From Nocardia flavorosea (GTDB taxonomy: Bacteria; Actinomycetota; Actinomycetes; Mycobacteriales; Mycobacteriaceae): a stretch of 64,000 nucleotides of DNA. Made by a program: the position numbers and the translations under genes. Numbering within the stretch: position 1 is the stretch's first letter; each line of letters opens with the position of its first letter. Below, in pieces: positions 53,726-64,000 of the stretch. The notes under the pieces were generated by a model. It did no database searches. It was given only the letters and a program-made list of their open reading frames with translations, and was not told where the DNA came from. Location of the stretch: assembly GCF_015477805.1 (NCBI RefSeq), contig NZ_JADLQL010000001.1, forward strand, positions 1-64,000, read 5' to 3'.

Positions 53726-54126
53726 AGCCGCATTACAGCAACGCGCTCACCGGTTGGGGAACGGTAATCCGCGCGCTGATCCGAACTCCGTACGGCGGTT
53801 TGCCCGATACCGAACGGAGTGCCGGGTGACGGTGTGGTCGATACCGCGCCCGTGAACGCCTCAGGCTCCCCGATAAGGTCCGGGTTGTCTCGCCGAAGCG
53901 ACCGCGGGTTCGGCATTCCGTTCTTCCCGCCGGTCACAACTTCTGCACCGCCGGCGCGGACAGCGCCAGCAGGGGCTGGAGGAACTGGTTCGCGCCCAAT
54001 GCGTAGTGCGGGCGAGTGCTCGCCGGCGGCCGCGGCACCGCCTCACCGAAGCCGGTGTGGACCCCGCACGAACTCGGCTTCGAGCCCGAGAACGACATTC
54101 GCGGTGCCGGAAAGGGTGCCGGTTCG
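53726..54126. other. Intergenic stretch, no gene seen
   Basis: Four hundred bases lie between the monooxygenase start and the TetR stop. Open frames are short, Arg-rich and without domain similarity. The promoter for the monooxygenase should be at its left end, but no clear hexamers stand out. Confidence 0.45.
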
Positions 54127-54744
54127 TCAGGTTTCGAGGTAGCTGACTATTCCGCCGATCAGGGCATCGAGGGCGTCGTCGAGGTCGCCGTAGGTGCCCA
54201 GAGTGCGTTCGGAGGTGATACCGCGCATTGCCGCGGGGATGAGCGCAGCTACTTTGCGTACCTTGACCGGGTCTAGGTCCAGGTCGGCGAATGCCTTCTG
54301 GCAGGCGGTATCCCACTGTGGTTTCCACGAGGCCAGTTCGGCGGCGGTGAGCGGGAAATCGCGTTCGAGTTCGGTGTGGTCGCGGGGGAGCGCGGCGCGC
54401 AGCGTTTCGATCGCGAGCGATTCCCGGCTGCGCAGGCCGCGGGCCATGGCGGTGATCATGGCGGCGACCCGCTCCTGCAGGGTGCCGTCGGGTTTGATGC
54501 CCGCGGGCAGATCGCCGCGTTTGTCCGCGGTGCGGCGCAGTACAGCCGCCCAGAGACCGTCGATATCGCCGAACTGATACTTGATCACGCCCCAGGTCGC
54601 GCCGATATCGCGGGCGATGCGGTTACCGGAGACGGCGGCGGGATCGCCGGTGGCCAGCGAGACGATCGCGGCCTCGAGCATGCTCTCCCGAGATTGGATT
54701 CCACGCCTGTTGGCGCGCCGTTCACCTGCCGCCGCTTCTGTCAC
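54127..54744 (-). CDS. TetR-family regulator (divergent to Rieske oxygenase)
   Basis: The product is 205 residues. The HTH region is NRIARDIGATWGVIKYQFGD, IDGLWAAVLRRTADKRGD, near residues 38-65, and is followed by an all-helical domain (ERDFPLTAAELASWKPQWDT). It is divergent from the Rieske oxygenase operon, and the 156-bp promoter region holds two inverted repeats. It is therefore the likely repressor of the Rieske-dehydrogenase pair and of itself. Confidence 0.88.
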   Translation of the reverse strand: MTEAAAGERRANRRGIQSRESMLEAAIVSLATGDPAAVSGNRIARDIGATWGVIKYQFGDIDGLWAAVLRRTADKRGDLPAGIKPDGTLQERVAAMITAMARGLRSRESLAIETLRAALPRDHTELERDFPLTAAELASWKPQWDTACQKAFADLDLDPVKVRKVAALIPAAMRGITSERTLGTYGDLDDALDALIGGIVSYLET

Positions 54745-54788
54745 GAGCAGCGAGTCTACCGGCGCCGACCGATGCCGCGGAGTTCCGC

Positions 54789-54823
54789 GAACACCCCTTG
54801 TGTTCTTTCATAGAGGGTTCTAT
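54789..54823. promoter_or_regulatory. Two inverted repeats in the TetR/Rieske promoter
   Basis: GAACAC-CCCTT-GTGTTC at 54789-54805 and ATAGA-GGGT-TCTAT at 54810-54823 are both perfect inverted repeats within the divergent promoter. The TATTAT overlapping the second could be a -10 for the Rieske operon. They are candidate sites for the adjacent TetR. Confidence 0.5.
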
Positions 54824-54900
54824 TATCAGTGCGCACGTGGGCCGGATCGGCCGATCCGTGCGTCGTGCCGAGCAGCTCACGAAGGCGTGAAGGGGTGCAG

Positions 54901-55953
54901 ATGGCGAAACCGCCGCTGTCGATGGAGCCGACGGGCTGGTTCCAGGTGGCCTGGTGCAGTGAGATCACCACCGGGGCGGTGCAGAAGATGAAGTACTTCG
55001 GGCGTGAGATGGTGGCCTGGCGGTCGGCATCCGGCCGGGTCGCGGTATTCGACGCCTACTGTGAACACCTCGGCGCCCACCTCGGATACGGCGGCCGGGT
55101 GGAGGGGGAGAACCTGGTATGCCCCTTCCACGGGTGGGAGTGGAATCGCGAGGGGCGCAATGTCTGCATCCCGTACGAGAGTCATCCGAACAAGGGCCGC
55201 CGGATCCGTAGCTATCCCGTGGTGGAACGCAACGAGGCGGTGTGGATCTGGTTCGATATCGAGGGCCGGCCGCCGTATTTCGAGGTGCCGGATATGTTCA
55301 CCGCGTTCGGTGACGGCCGCACCGCCGCCGACTACTACCCGCCGGTCCCCGCGGCGACCCTGTTCCGGACGGGACTGGAGATGCATCCCCAGTACGTCAT
55401 GGAGAACGGCGTCGATTTCGCCCATTTCAAGTTCGTGCACAAGACCCCGTTCGTCCCGGAATTCACCCGCCACGATTTCTCCGGTCCCGTCTCCTACGTC
55501 GATTTCACCATCGCCTTCGACGAATCGGTGGCCGCGGACCAGGTCAACAGCGGTGTCGAATCGATCAATGCCGGGCTGGGTTGTTCGATCACCAAGAGTT
55601 GGGGCATGGTCGACAATCGCACCATGCCGGCGGTGACGCCGGTGGACGAATCCACCTCCGACGTCCGGTTCACGGTGTGGATCGGGCGCAAACCCGGCGA
55701 CGACGGCCCGGAGATCACCCGGTACGGGCAGACGATGGCCGATTTCGTCATCGAACAGTTCGAGGCCGATATCGAGATCTGGTCGCACCAGCGGTATTCG
55801 GATCCACCCGCACTGTCGCGCAAGGAGTATCGGGGGTTCACCGCGCTCCGGGAATGGGCACGGCAGTTCTACCCCGCCACCGCGCCGTCCGCCGACCCGT
55901 ACCGGCAGTACAGCGGTGCCGTCCGGCCCGCGGACCACCCGGCCGATTCGTGA
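54901..55953 (+). CDS. Rieske oxygenase, KshA-like terminal oxygenase
   Basis: The product is 350 residues from ATG at 54901. The Rieske [2Fe-2S] ligands are C54, H56, C74 and H77 (YCEHLGAHLGYGG, LVCPFHGWEWN). The mononuclear iron site is NGVDFAHFKFVH (D172, H175, H180). The size and spacing resemble 3-ketosteroid 9alpha-hydroxylase oxygenase (KshA) and related steroid or terpenoid Rieske enzymes. It needs a ferredoxin reductase encoded elsewhere. A dihydrodipicolinate-reductase-like gene follows after 40 bp. Confidence 0.88.
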   Translation: MAKPPLSMEPTGWFQVAWCSEITTGAVQKMKYFGREMVAWRSASGRVAVFDAYCEHLGAHLGYGGRVEGENLVCPFHGWEWNREGRNVCIPYESHPNKGRRIRSYPVVERNEAVWIWFDIEGRPPYFEVPDMFTAFGDGRTAADYYPPVPAATLFRTGLEMHPQYVMENGVDFAHFKFVHKTPFVPEFTRHDFSGPVSYVDFTIAFDESVAADQVNSGVESINAGLGCSITKSWGMVDNRTMPAVTPVDESTSDVRFTVWIGRKPGDDGPEITRYGQTMADFVIEQFEADIEIWSHQRYSDPPALSRKEYRGFTALREWARQFYPATAPSADPYRQYSGAVRPADHPADS

Positions 55954-55993
55954 TCCCGCCTGCCCGCAACCCCGCCAGACCGAAAGGCCGCAT

Positions 55994-57076
55994 ATGAGCA
56001 CCGACAAGATTCGGGTATTCCAAGTAGCGACCGGCAATCTCGGCACCGAGATGATCAGCCGGATCCGAAACCATCCCGACCTCGAACTCGTCGGGCTGCA
56101 CTGCTACACCCCGGACAAGATCGGCCGCGACGCCGGCGAGATCGTGGGTATCGACCCGGTGGGCGTGATAGCCACCGGGACGGTCGCGGAGATCATCGCC
56201 GCCCGGCCCGATGTACTCACCTTCCACGGGGTCTTTCCGGACGAAGACCTCTACGAGAAGGTTCTCGAAGCGGGTATCAACGTGGTGACCACCGCGGACT
56301 GGATCACCGGATACCACCGCGACACCAACCATCCGCATCCTTCCGGCCGCAAGGTCAGCGAGGTCATCGCGGCCGCCTGCGAACGCGGTGACGCGACGTT
56401 CTACGGGACCGGGATGAACCCGGGGCTGGCGCAGATCCTCGGCATCGTGCACAGCGCCGATGTCGCCGATATCGAGAACGTCACCGTCACCGAATCGGTC
56501 GACGTCTCCTGCCATCATTCCGTCGACACCTGGAAGGCCGTCGGATACGGGCGCCCGGTCGACGATCCGGCCATTCCGGAATCGTTGCACAAGTACACTG
56601 CCGTGTTCGCCGATTCGGTGTACCTGATGGCCGACGCCTTCGGCCTGGAACTCGACGAGGTCACCTTCGGCTATGAACTCGGCGCCTGCACCGAAGACGT
56701 CGATCTCGGCTGGTACTTCCTGCCGAAGGGGTCGCTCGGCGCCAACTACATCAAGTACCAGGGTCTCGTCGACGGTGTGCCTCGGGTCGAATCGCATCTC
56801 GAATGGCAGATGACCCCGCATACCGATCCGGCCTGGAAGATCAAGGGCTGCTATATCACCCAGATCACCGGCGATCCCAACATCTACAGCAAACATATGG
56901 TGTTTCCGCGCAAGGGTGTCGATCTGTCCGACCCCGCAAGTTTCGCCTCGATCGGGATGACCGTCACGGGTATGCCCGCACTGCACTCGCTGCGGTCCGT
57001 GGTTGCGGCGCGGCCGGGCATCATCACCAGCGCGGACCTGCCCCTGCGCAGCTTTGCCGGGCGTTTCAAGCTCTGA
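55994..57076 (+). CDS. DapB-like NAD(P)-dependent dehydrogenase
   Basis: The product is 360 residues from ATG at 55994. It has a Rossmann N-terminus (RVFQVATGNLGTEMISRIRN), TADWITGYHRDTNHPHPSGR and GTGMNPGLAQILGIVHSADV. These are the pattern of the dihydrodipicolinate-reductase-like/2,4-diaminopentanoate-dehydrogenase family rather than of true DapB. Its reaction is unknown. In actinobacteria such genes occur beside oxygenases. The tight linkage with the Rieske gene suggests that it acts on the oxygenated product. Confidence 0.85.
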   Translation: MSTDKIRVFQVATGNLGTEMISRIRNHPDLELVGLHCYTPDKIGRDAGEIVGIDPVGVIATGTVAEIIAARPDVLTFHGVFPDEDLYEKVLEAGINVVTTADWITGYHRDTNHPHPSGRKVSEVIAAACERGDATFYGTGMNPGLAQILGIVHSADVADIENVTVTESVDVSCHHSVDTWKAVGYGRPVDDPAIPESLHKYTAVFADSVYLMADAFGLELDEVTFGYELGACTEDVDLGWYFLPKGSLGANYIKYQGLVDGVPRVESHLEWQMTPHTDPAWKIKGCYITQITGDPNIYSKHMVFPRKGVDLSDPASFASIGMTVTGMPALHSLRSVVAARPGIITSADLPLRSFAGRFKL

Positions 57077-57948
57077 ATCCGATACTCGCCCGGGTTTCGG
57101 CTCGGGTGCAGGGATCGGGAAGAATCCGTAGTGGCAGACGGCCGGGCCCGCCGAAGCGCAGGCCCGGCCGACGTGTATCGGGAAAGGGTACTGCGGGCGG
57201 TGTGGCGGCGACCGCGGCGGCTATCCGCGCCCACCGGTGAGTCGGTGCGATTCACCCGCCCCGCGACGGTGCGGTAGGCCCGGGGCCGGGCGCTGTCCAG
57301 GCCCCGGCTGCGGTGTGCACCGGCACGTGGCCACCGCGGTTCTCGCTCAGCGGGAGTGGCGATGGTCTCTTTCGTACCGGCGACTTAATGTCGGTGGCGA
57401 ATCGACCGGAATACACCGGCGTCACGAAGAGGTTTTCGCTGCGTGGTGTTCGCACCGGTCGAGGTAAACGGTTGCCGACCGCTACGCAGCGGCCGGTCCG
57501 CGTATTTCCGCCACCCGCCTGATCGGCCGGACGAGAATCGCGGGCCGGTGGCCGCGGACCTCCGCATACGCGCGTGTATTCGCGCGCTTCGCGGCCGGCG
57601 GAGGAGAAGAAGGGAACGTCATGACCGCGACCCAATCCTTATAGCCCGGTTCGTTGCGGTGTTCTGCCCACCGGCCGAAATATCGGACGGCGGGCGTATC
57701 GCCACGCCCTGATCACCGGCGCGGCGATATCGTCGCATCCATTGTGCCGAACCCCGAATGAATCCGTTCGGCGGATCGTAATCGCTTCGCCCAGACAATT
57801 TACTGTTGCCGGGAATTTTCGTGTGCTCATTCTCCCGACTATGAGCACGACCTGTGGCGTAGTGGCCTGTCCATATTCTTCCGGTGACATTCCGGAAAAA
57901 ATTGCCGATGCCGGCATGTCCGCTTTCGATCGAGATGAGGGTCAACAG
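57077..57948. other. Long intergenic region before the porin genes
   Basis: About 870 bp have no convincing gene. The right 200 bp are clearly AT-richer than average and presumably hold the porin promoter and leader. The left part has several short Arg-rich frames that look like chance. I found no RNA gene, long repeat or clear promoter hexamers. Confidence 0.45.
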
Positions 57949-58638
57949 ATGAAAGCAAATGTCCCACGCTACCCGTATGCCCGTGGCGTCCGTCGCGGTA
58001 CGCGCCTGGGCGGCGTAAGTGCGGTATTCGCGACCGTCGGAGTGCTGGCCGCCGGCCACGCCGCGGCCGATACCTTCGTACCGCTTCCCGACGGCCACCA
58101 GGCCGCTCCCGGGGCGACGATCAGTCGTACGGGCGAACACGCGGTGGTGTCACCGTCGATGGCCGCCAACGGTGCGGGCCGAGTGGTGTGGGTATCGGGC
58201 ACCGTCACCGCCGATGTCGTCCATACACCGACGGTCGAACGCCCGGGACCCTATTCGACACCGGCGGATATGCCCGGTACGAACAATTCGTCGACCCACG
58301 GCGCCTCGCAGGTCAGCACCGGCTATATCGTGGGTTGCCAGGTCAGCATCGGCGACAGGGCCGTCACCGCAGGACTTTCCGGAAATGCCAGCACGAACGG
58401 TGGCGGATTGAGTGGTTCAGTCGGCATCCAGCTCGGCCCGGGGGAGGTGGAATTCGTCCGGGTCGGTTTCAAAGATATTCTGAAGCCGGGTGTCTACAGT
58501 CTCGGATACCGGGATTTCGAGATAGAAATCCAGGGTTGTGGCGGTTACGCGCAGGCCAGGGCCTACACGGTGGTGGAAATCATCGGCGATCATTATTCGA
58601 AGACCACTCTCTACGGGGCGCCGTTCAGTATCGGATGA
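57949..58638 (+). CDS. MspA-family porin, copy 1
   Basis: The product is 229 residues from ATG at 57949 (GAGGG upstream). The signal peptide (RRGTRLGGVSAVFATVGVLA ... HAAADT) is followed by the MspA opening TFVPLPDGHQAAPG. Further MspA blocks are AVVSPSMAANGAGRVVWVSG, TGYIVGCQVSIGDRAV, GGLSGSVGIQLGPGEVEFV, FEIEIQGCGGYAQARAYTVV and GAPFSIG. MspA proteins form octameric beta-barrel pores across the mycolic-acid outer membrane. This copy has an extra stretch (PTVERPGPYSTPADMPGTNN) between early strands, so its rim or lumen may differ from copy 2. Confidence 0.9.
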   Translation: MKANVPRYPYARGVRRGTRLGGVSAVFATVGVLAAGHAAADTFVPLPDGHQAAPGATISRTGEHAVVSPSMAANGAGRVVWVSGTVTADVVHTPTVERPGPYSTPADMPGTNNSSTHGASQVSTGYIVGCQVSIGDRAVTAGLSGNASTNGGGLSGSVGIQLGPGEVEFVRVGFKDILKPGVYSLGYRDFEIEIQGCGGYAQARAYTVVEIIGDHYSKTTLYGAPFSIG

Positions 58639-58700
58639 GCCGGATCCGATACCGGCCGCTCATCTTCTCGACATGTAATGAACCCGGAGAGGTTTACGCA

Positions 58701-59354
58701 ATGATGAATCCCGAAAAACTCGTCCGCGCCGCTTTCGTGGCGGCCGCATCGGTGGGGTTGCTGACCACCGGCACCGCCGGCGCCGACACCTTCGTACCGC
58801 TGCCCGGGGCAGCGGTCACCGAAACTCTCGGTGACGGCACCACCGTCACACTGCGCGTCGTCGGTGAGTCGGCCACGATCAGCCCGTCCATGGGCGCCAC
58901 CCCCTTGCACCGCAATGCCTGGGTGTCGGGCAGCGCCCAGGTCGAACTCTCGGCGCCGGCACGCTCCAAGATCAAACCCGGCTATGTGGTCGGCTGCCAG
59001 GTGAATATCGCCGGCGGCGGTGCCAACGGTGGTGCGAACTACAACAGCGATTGGGCGGGCGAGAACCAGTCGGCCGGCACCAGTCTCGGCGGGAACCTGA
59101 GTCTGGGACCGGGGCAGGCCAAGAAGTTCTACCTGCTGGACCTGGAAGCCCCCGACGCTTTCGGTTCGGAATCGCATCGGCCCTTCTCGTCGATCGCCGG
59201 TACCAACGGCAGCGTGAGCTGGCACAACAGCACCATCGGGCTGTCGGGTTGCGCGGGCTACGCGCAGGCCAGGGTGTTCACCGAGGTGGAGGTCGAAACG
59301 GCTACCGCCAAGGAGATCGTCACCGTATGGGGTCAGCCGTTCAGTCTCGGCTGA
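58701..59354 (+). CDS. MspA-family porin, copy 2
   Basis: The product is 217 residues from ATG at 58701 (GGAGAGG upstream). The signal peptide MMNPEKLVRAAFVAAASVGL ends at TAGADT, then TFVPLPGAAVTETLGDGTTV. MspA features are ATISPSMGATPLHRNAWVSG, PGYVVGCQVNIAGGGANGGA, GTSLGGNLSLGPGQAKKFYL and GCAGYAQARVFTEVEVET. It is closer to classical MspA than copy 1 and lies 62 bp downstream of it, so the two are probably co-transcribed and may form mixed or separate pores for hydrophilic nutrients. Confidence 0.92.
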   Translation: MMNPEKLVRAAFVAAASVGLLTTGTAGADTFVPLPGAAVTETLGDGTTVTLRVVGESATISPSMGATPLHRNAWVSGSAQVELSAPARSKIKPGYVVGCQVNIAGGGANGGANYNSDWAGENQSAGTSLGGNLSLGPGQAKKFYLLDLEAPDAFGSESHRPFSSIAGTNGSVSWHNSTIGLSGCAGYAQARVFTEVEVETATAKEIVTVWGQPFSLG

Positions 59355-59366
59355 GAGCGCCGCAGC

Positions 59367-59396
59367 CCCGGGGCCCACCGCGCGGTGGGCCCCGGG
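59367..59396 (+). terminator. GC-rich terminator hairpin after the porins
   Basis: A perfect 30-nt palindrome, CCCGGGGCCCACCGC followed by its complement, starts 12 bp after the second porin stop. The 15-bp stem is very stable and there is no T-run after it. It also lies between the convergent porin and SDR genes, so it may serve both. Confidence 0.6.
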
Positions 59397-59495
59397 CATT
59401 CCAGTACCGGTCGGCGCGGGTAACGAAATCCTGTTCCCGCAGCCATACTGCGCATTCTTGCCGCTCGCGACCCGACCACCTGCGCGCGAGGCCGC

Positions 59496-61046
<1,551 letters not shown>

Positions 61047-61166
61047 GGCGTCGGTTCTCCGATCCGGTGACTCACCTGCGGCGTCTTCTCCTGGGTCCGG
61101 GTGAGGTTATGCGATGAGGACGGCAGGTCCGTGCCGTTTTTCCACCGAGTGGGACGTTGCGCGCTG

Positions 61167-61694
61167 TTACGTGAGTGGCGAGCGTGCTCGTGGTCCGCGT
61201 ACCACCCGGCCGATGCCCTCGGGAAGCCCGGCGGCGGTCTGGATCCGGCTGAACTCCGCCAGGTAACGCTGCCGGTCGGCGGTCATCGGGGCGGAACGCC
61301 GAGTGGTCAGGTCGAAGTGCAGGTCCAGTTGTTCACCGACCGCTACCCGGCGCTGTGTGTCCAGGCTGAACACCTCGTGCAAAACGTGAATACGTTTGTC
61401 GTCGGCGCCCAGCAGCCAGGAACGGATCTCGAGTTCGTCGCCACGCCGCACCTCGCGCTCGTATCCGAGCGAAGACTGGACCACAACCTTGCCCAGTCCG
61501 GTTTGCTCGACGTAGTCGCCGCCCATTCCGATGAGCGCGCTGAACTCCGCCTGCCCCCGGTAGACGATGATGCCGTAATACATGGCATTCATATGATCGT
61601 TGAAGTCGATCCACGAATCCTGCACCCGGCATCGGAAAGAGGTGACCGGCCCCTGCGGCACCTGGTCGAGTGGTATCGCGTCCGCCGAAATCAT
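61167..61694 (-). CDS. Hotdog-fold acyl-CoA thioesterase
   Basis: The product is 175 residues from ATG at 61694, fixed by GGAGGAGG just upstream. Its sequence (FRCRVQDSWIDFNDHMNAMY, YGIIVYRGQAEFSALIGMGG, YVEQTGLGKVVVQSSLGYER and EVRRGDELEIRSWLLGADDK) is the 4HBT-type hotdog pattern with the catalytic Asp in the D-F-N-D-H-M motif. It hydrolyses short or medium acyl-CoA or related thioesters. It lies 120 bp upstream of the dead/frameshifted SDR pair on the same strand and may share its transcript. Confidence 0.87.
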   Translation of the reverse strand: MISADAIPLDQVPQGPVTSFRCRVQDSWIDFNDHMNAMYYGIIVYRGQAEFSALIGMGGDYVEQTGLGKVVVQSSLGYEREVRRGDELEIRSWLLGADDKRIHVLHEVFSLDTQRRVAVGEQLDLHFDLTTRRSAPMTADRQRYLAEFSRIQTAAGLPEGIGRVVRGPRARSPLT

Positions 61695-62056
61695 GGGCCT
61701 CCTCCGCATCCGGACCACCGGGCCCGACGGCAACCGGTGGACAACTCCGGAACGTATCGACCGGACGATCATGTTGTCTGTCCGGTTACCGGTGAGTGGA
61801 AACATCCGGCGGCGCGGGCCGGCCGTCGACCGGGCTGTATCGCCGACAGCGCCCGCACGAGGGTTGGAACGGCCGTGGCAATCGAATACATCGGATACTC
61901 GGCGAAACCGCGGCGGATCGGCCGGTGCGGTGTCCTGGTCGTCGGGAAGACCGGTGATAGCGCCGGCCGGGTGACGCATGATGGTGCAGATGTGGGTCCG
62001 CCACCGCTGCCGGCGGCCGGGCGGACGAAACCTACGGCCGAGGAGGTCCACCGGAT

Positions 62057-62584
62057 ATGCGCGGAATCAACCATATCGTCCTGTACGTTTCCGATCTCGC
62101 GCGCAGTCTGTCCTTCTACGAGCAAGTACTCGGGTTCCAGCGGCTTCCCGGTGGCTTTCCCGGTGGCGCGTTCCTGCGGCACGCCGGCTCGGCCAACGAT
62201 CACGACCTGGGGTTGTTCGAATCCCGTAGCGCGGCCGTCCCGGCGCCTGGATCGGTCGGGATGTATCACGTGGCGTGGGAGGTCGAGACACTGGCCGACC
62301 TCGTGGCGGCGCGGCAGCGGCTGTCCGAGGCCGGAGCGTTGACGGGTGCGGGCGATCACGGCTCGACCAAGGCGCTGTACGGCCGCGACCCCGACGGTAT
62401 CGAATTCGAGGTGTGCTGGCTAGTCCCCGACGAGCAGGTCGAGGAAGCGCTGCGGGGTGCGTCGATGACCGCGCCACTGGATCTCGCGGCCGAGATCGAA
62501 CGGTACGGCGCGAACACCGCGGGCGGTCCGCGCACCGACCCGGCAGTATGGGCGAGGGTCGCGGCGATGCGCACCGCTGAATAG
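62057..62584 (+). CDS. VOC-family (glyoxalase/extradiol-dioxygenase-like) protein
   Basis: The product is 175 residues. Typical VOC elements are GINHIVLYVSDLARSLSFYE (metal-ligand His at residue 6), FYEQVLGFQRL, FLRHAGSANDHDLGLFE, GMYHVAWEVETLADLVAARQ (second His) and YGRDPDGIEFEVCWLV with the Glu. The metal site looks complete, so it may be an active dioxygenase, glyoxalase or isomerase. The C-terminal 35 residues form an extra helix. The substrate is unknown. It is divergent from the thioesterase. Confidence 0.88.
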   Translation: MRGINHIVLYVSDLARSLSFYEQVLGFQRLPGGFPGGAFLRHAGSANDHDLGLFESRSAAVPAPGSVGMYHVAWEVETLADLVAARQRLSEAGALTGAGDHGSTKALYGRDPDGIEFEVCWLVPDEQVEEALRGASMTAPLDLAAEIERYGANTAGGPRTDPAVWARVAAMRTAE

Positions 62585-63137
62585 GGGTCATCCCACACCT
62601 GCGGGCCGCAGCGACCGCATATTGCCCGTCTGCCGGTATCCGCGTGCTCCGGTCGGGTAGGTCGCGGATCGCTACCGCCGGGAGTTTCGATGAAGTCGGG
62701 ATACCGCGCGCCCAACCCCGGAGAAACCGGAGGGCACGCCGGCACGGCCGCGGTCGGTCCGGCCGGTTGTCTCTGTTGCGCGGTGGGGGCGGTCCGGCGT
62801 CGGACATGAACGGGCCGGCGATCGCCGAAATTCGAAACCGCCGATGAGCAGTGGCGAAGCCGGCCACGAACACATCGCGGGCGTCGCGATGGGACCGGAA
62901 GCGATAGACCCGCGATCCCGATGAATGCGGGTCGCCCGCGGTGGTTCGCGACCCGGCGGTCGATGCCGCGTGCCGGGGCCGCGCCTGATCCGGGCACGCG
63001 CCCGAATCCATTCAGTGGGAGTCGGCACCGCACGGTGCGCTGCCGACTCTAGCCTCGACAGCGGTTCTTCCGGGGGTGCCATCAGCCTGAGTGGATGAGG
63101 TGTGAGCCCGGTTTCGACTCGGAACGAGGAGAGAAAC
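62585..63137. other. Intergenic stretch, no gene seen
   Basis: About 550 bp lie between the VOC gene and the last SDR. Short Arg-rich frames exist on both strands, but none has a family signature or convincing start. The SDR promoter should lie at its right end. Confidence 0.45.
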
Positions 63138-63932
63138 ATGGATATGCAGAAGTATGGGCCGTGGGCCGTTATCGCGGGCGGATCCGAGGGGGTCGGGGCC
63201 GAATTCGCGACCCAGCTCGCCGAGCAGGGGATGAACCTGGTGCTGCTGGCGCGCAAGCCGGAGCCGCTGGAAGCCACCGCCGCGGCCTGCCGCGCTCACG
63301 GCGCCGAGGTGCGGACACTGTCGGTCGATCTGCTGGCCGCGGATGCGTTCGACCGGATCCGGGAGGCCACCGATGATCTCGAGGTCGGCCTGTTCATCTA
63401 CAACGCGGGCGCCAACACCTACGGGCACGAATTCGTGACCGGTGATCTCGACCGCTTCCAGGACGTCATCGACCTGAACATCACTGCCCAGCTGAAACTG
63501 GTGCAACATTTCGGCGCGCCCATGCGGGAACGGCGCCGGGGCGGGCTACTACTGGTGGGTTCGCTGAGCGGTTATCTGGGATCGGCGCAGATCAGTGTCT
63601 ATTCGGCGGTCAAATCGTTCTGCCGCACCTTCGCCGAAGGACTGTGGCTGGAGATGAAGGACTACGACGTCGACGTCCTGGAGTTGGTGCTGGGGCTCAC
63701 CCGTACACCGGCCATGGACCGGGCGGGCCTGAAGATGGACCGGCCCGGGCTGCTGGTCTCCGAACCCCGCGATGTCGCGGCCCAGGGTCTGGCGAACCTC
63801 GCCAATGGCCCCGTCGTCGTGGTGAAGCAGTTCGAGGCGGCCGCCGAGAAGAACAGCGGGCACAACCGGGCCGAGCTGCTGCTGGAGGCGCGTGCCTCGG
63901 CGAAGAAGCTGCTTCCGCCGCCGACCGAATGA
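63138..63932 (+). CDS. SDR oxidoreductase
   Basis: The product is 264 residues from ATG at 63138 (GAGGAG upstream). It has the NAD loop GGSEGVGAEFATQLAEQGMN, LVLLARKPEPLEATAA, NAGANTYG in the NNAG position, the Ser in LLVGSLSGYLGSAQISVYSA and the Tyr-Lys pair in VYSAVKSFCRTF. It has the compact form of SDRs annotated as DltE- or 17beta-HSD12-like. It is followed by a further start codon at the window edge, so an operon continues to the right. Confidence 0.9.
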   Translation: MDMQKYGPWAVIAGGSEGVGAEFATQLAEQGMNLVLLARKPEPLEATAAACRAHGAEVRTLSVDLLAADAFDRIREATDDLEVGLFIYNAGANTYGHEFVTGDLDRFQDVIDLNITAQLKLVQHFGAPMRERRRGGLLLVGSLSGYLGSAQISVYSAVKSFCRTFAEGLWLEMKDYDVDVLELVLGLTRTPAMDRAGLKMDRPGLLVSEPRDVAAQGLANLANGPVVVVKQFEAAAEKNSGHNRAELLLEARASAKKLLPPPTE

Positions 63933-63988
63933 TGCTGCTACCGCGGCAATTCGGTTGAAACAGTAGTTTCCGGACGGAAGGAACACAC

Positions 63989-64000
63989 GTGAGACTCGAC
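63989..64000 (+). CDS. Start of a further gene, cut by the window edge
   Basis: A GTG at 63989 opens the codons for MRLD, preceded by GGAAGGAAC at good ribosome-site spacing, 56 bp after the SDR stop. The opening MRLD is common in SDR proteins, but four codons are too few for a call. Confidence 0.4.

Noticed and set aside
57237..57522. Two short plus-strand frames (76 and 69 codons) in the gap before the porins
   Set aside because: They overlap each other in different frames, have no ribosome site and resemble no known protein.

Overview
The window is high-GC actinobacterial DNA. It carries F420/LLM-type oxidoreductases, MspA-family porins, a LigB-type ATP-dependent DNA ligase, mycofactocin-type SDRs, an Acg-type nitroreductase, DUF574 methyltransferase and P450s of the Streptomyces conservon class. 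Together these suggest a mycolic-acid actinomycete, most likely Nocardia or a close relative. The genus is an inference from gene content; no rRNA or tRNA gene is visible.

Layout. Positions 1-1850 are a graveyard of insertion sequences: the end of an IS3-type transposase, a scrambled IS607 element (tnpA and tnpB pieces in opposite orientations) and an IS21-type fragment. 1.9-5.5 kb holds an NTF2-like gene divergent from an MmyB-like XRE regulator, a 122-bp inverted-repeat element, an unknown protein, and a three-gene membrane/stress operon (Holin-X, DUF3618, DUF4235) behind a SigB-type promoter. 5.7-8.2 kb is a drug-efflux MFS gene with a convergent TetR. 8.6-16 kb holds an acyl-CoA carboxylase beta subunit, a TetR divergent from a secreted lipase, a Tat-exported cholesterol-oxidase-like flavoenzyme and a non-canonical P450. 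16-21.7 kb holds DUF5997, LysR, DNA ligase, a second secreted lipase and an Acg-type nitroreductase. 21.8-25.9 kb holds a stress pair (DUF4383 and an SDR) behind mirror-image SigB-type promoters, then a rubber oxygenase (Lcp) with a truncated haemoglobin and a small secreted protein.

25.9-34.4 kb holds a polytopic membrane protein, a DUF35-thiolase pair behind a KstR-like box, an EF-G domain-I relic lacking every GTPase motif, a DUF574 methyltransferase, a degenerate HisN-like phosphatase, a hydrolase, a 42-residue basic peptide gene and a TetR with palindromic sites. 34.6-64 kb is mainly lipid, steroid or terpenoid catabolism: many SDRs (several of mycofactocin type), an OYE/FadH-like reductase, a second non-canonical P450, a crotonase-ligase-TetR operon, another acyl-CoA ligase, LLM oxidoreductases, a quinone reductase, a Rieske oxygenase with its downstream dehydrogenase, two MspA porins, a frameshifted SDR coupled to an SDR without catalytic residues, a thioesterase and a VOC protein.

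The genes fit uptake and breakdown of hydrophobic substrates: porins and secreted lipases or oxidases outside; CoA ligases, crotonase, thiolase and thioesterase inside; P450, Rieske and LLM enzymes for oxygenation; NAD- or mycofactocin-linked SDRs for alcohol oxidation. Local TetR or XRE regulators with visible palindromic sites control many of the modules. The least ordinary items are the EF-G relic, the pseudoenzyme-like HisN and SDR paralogues, the ExxR-less P450 pair and the GTTT-N15-GGG promoters.
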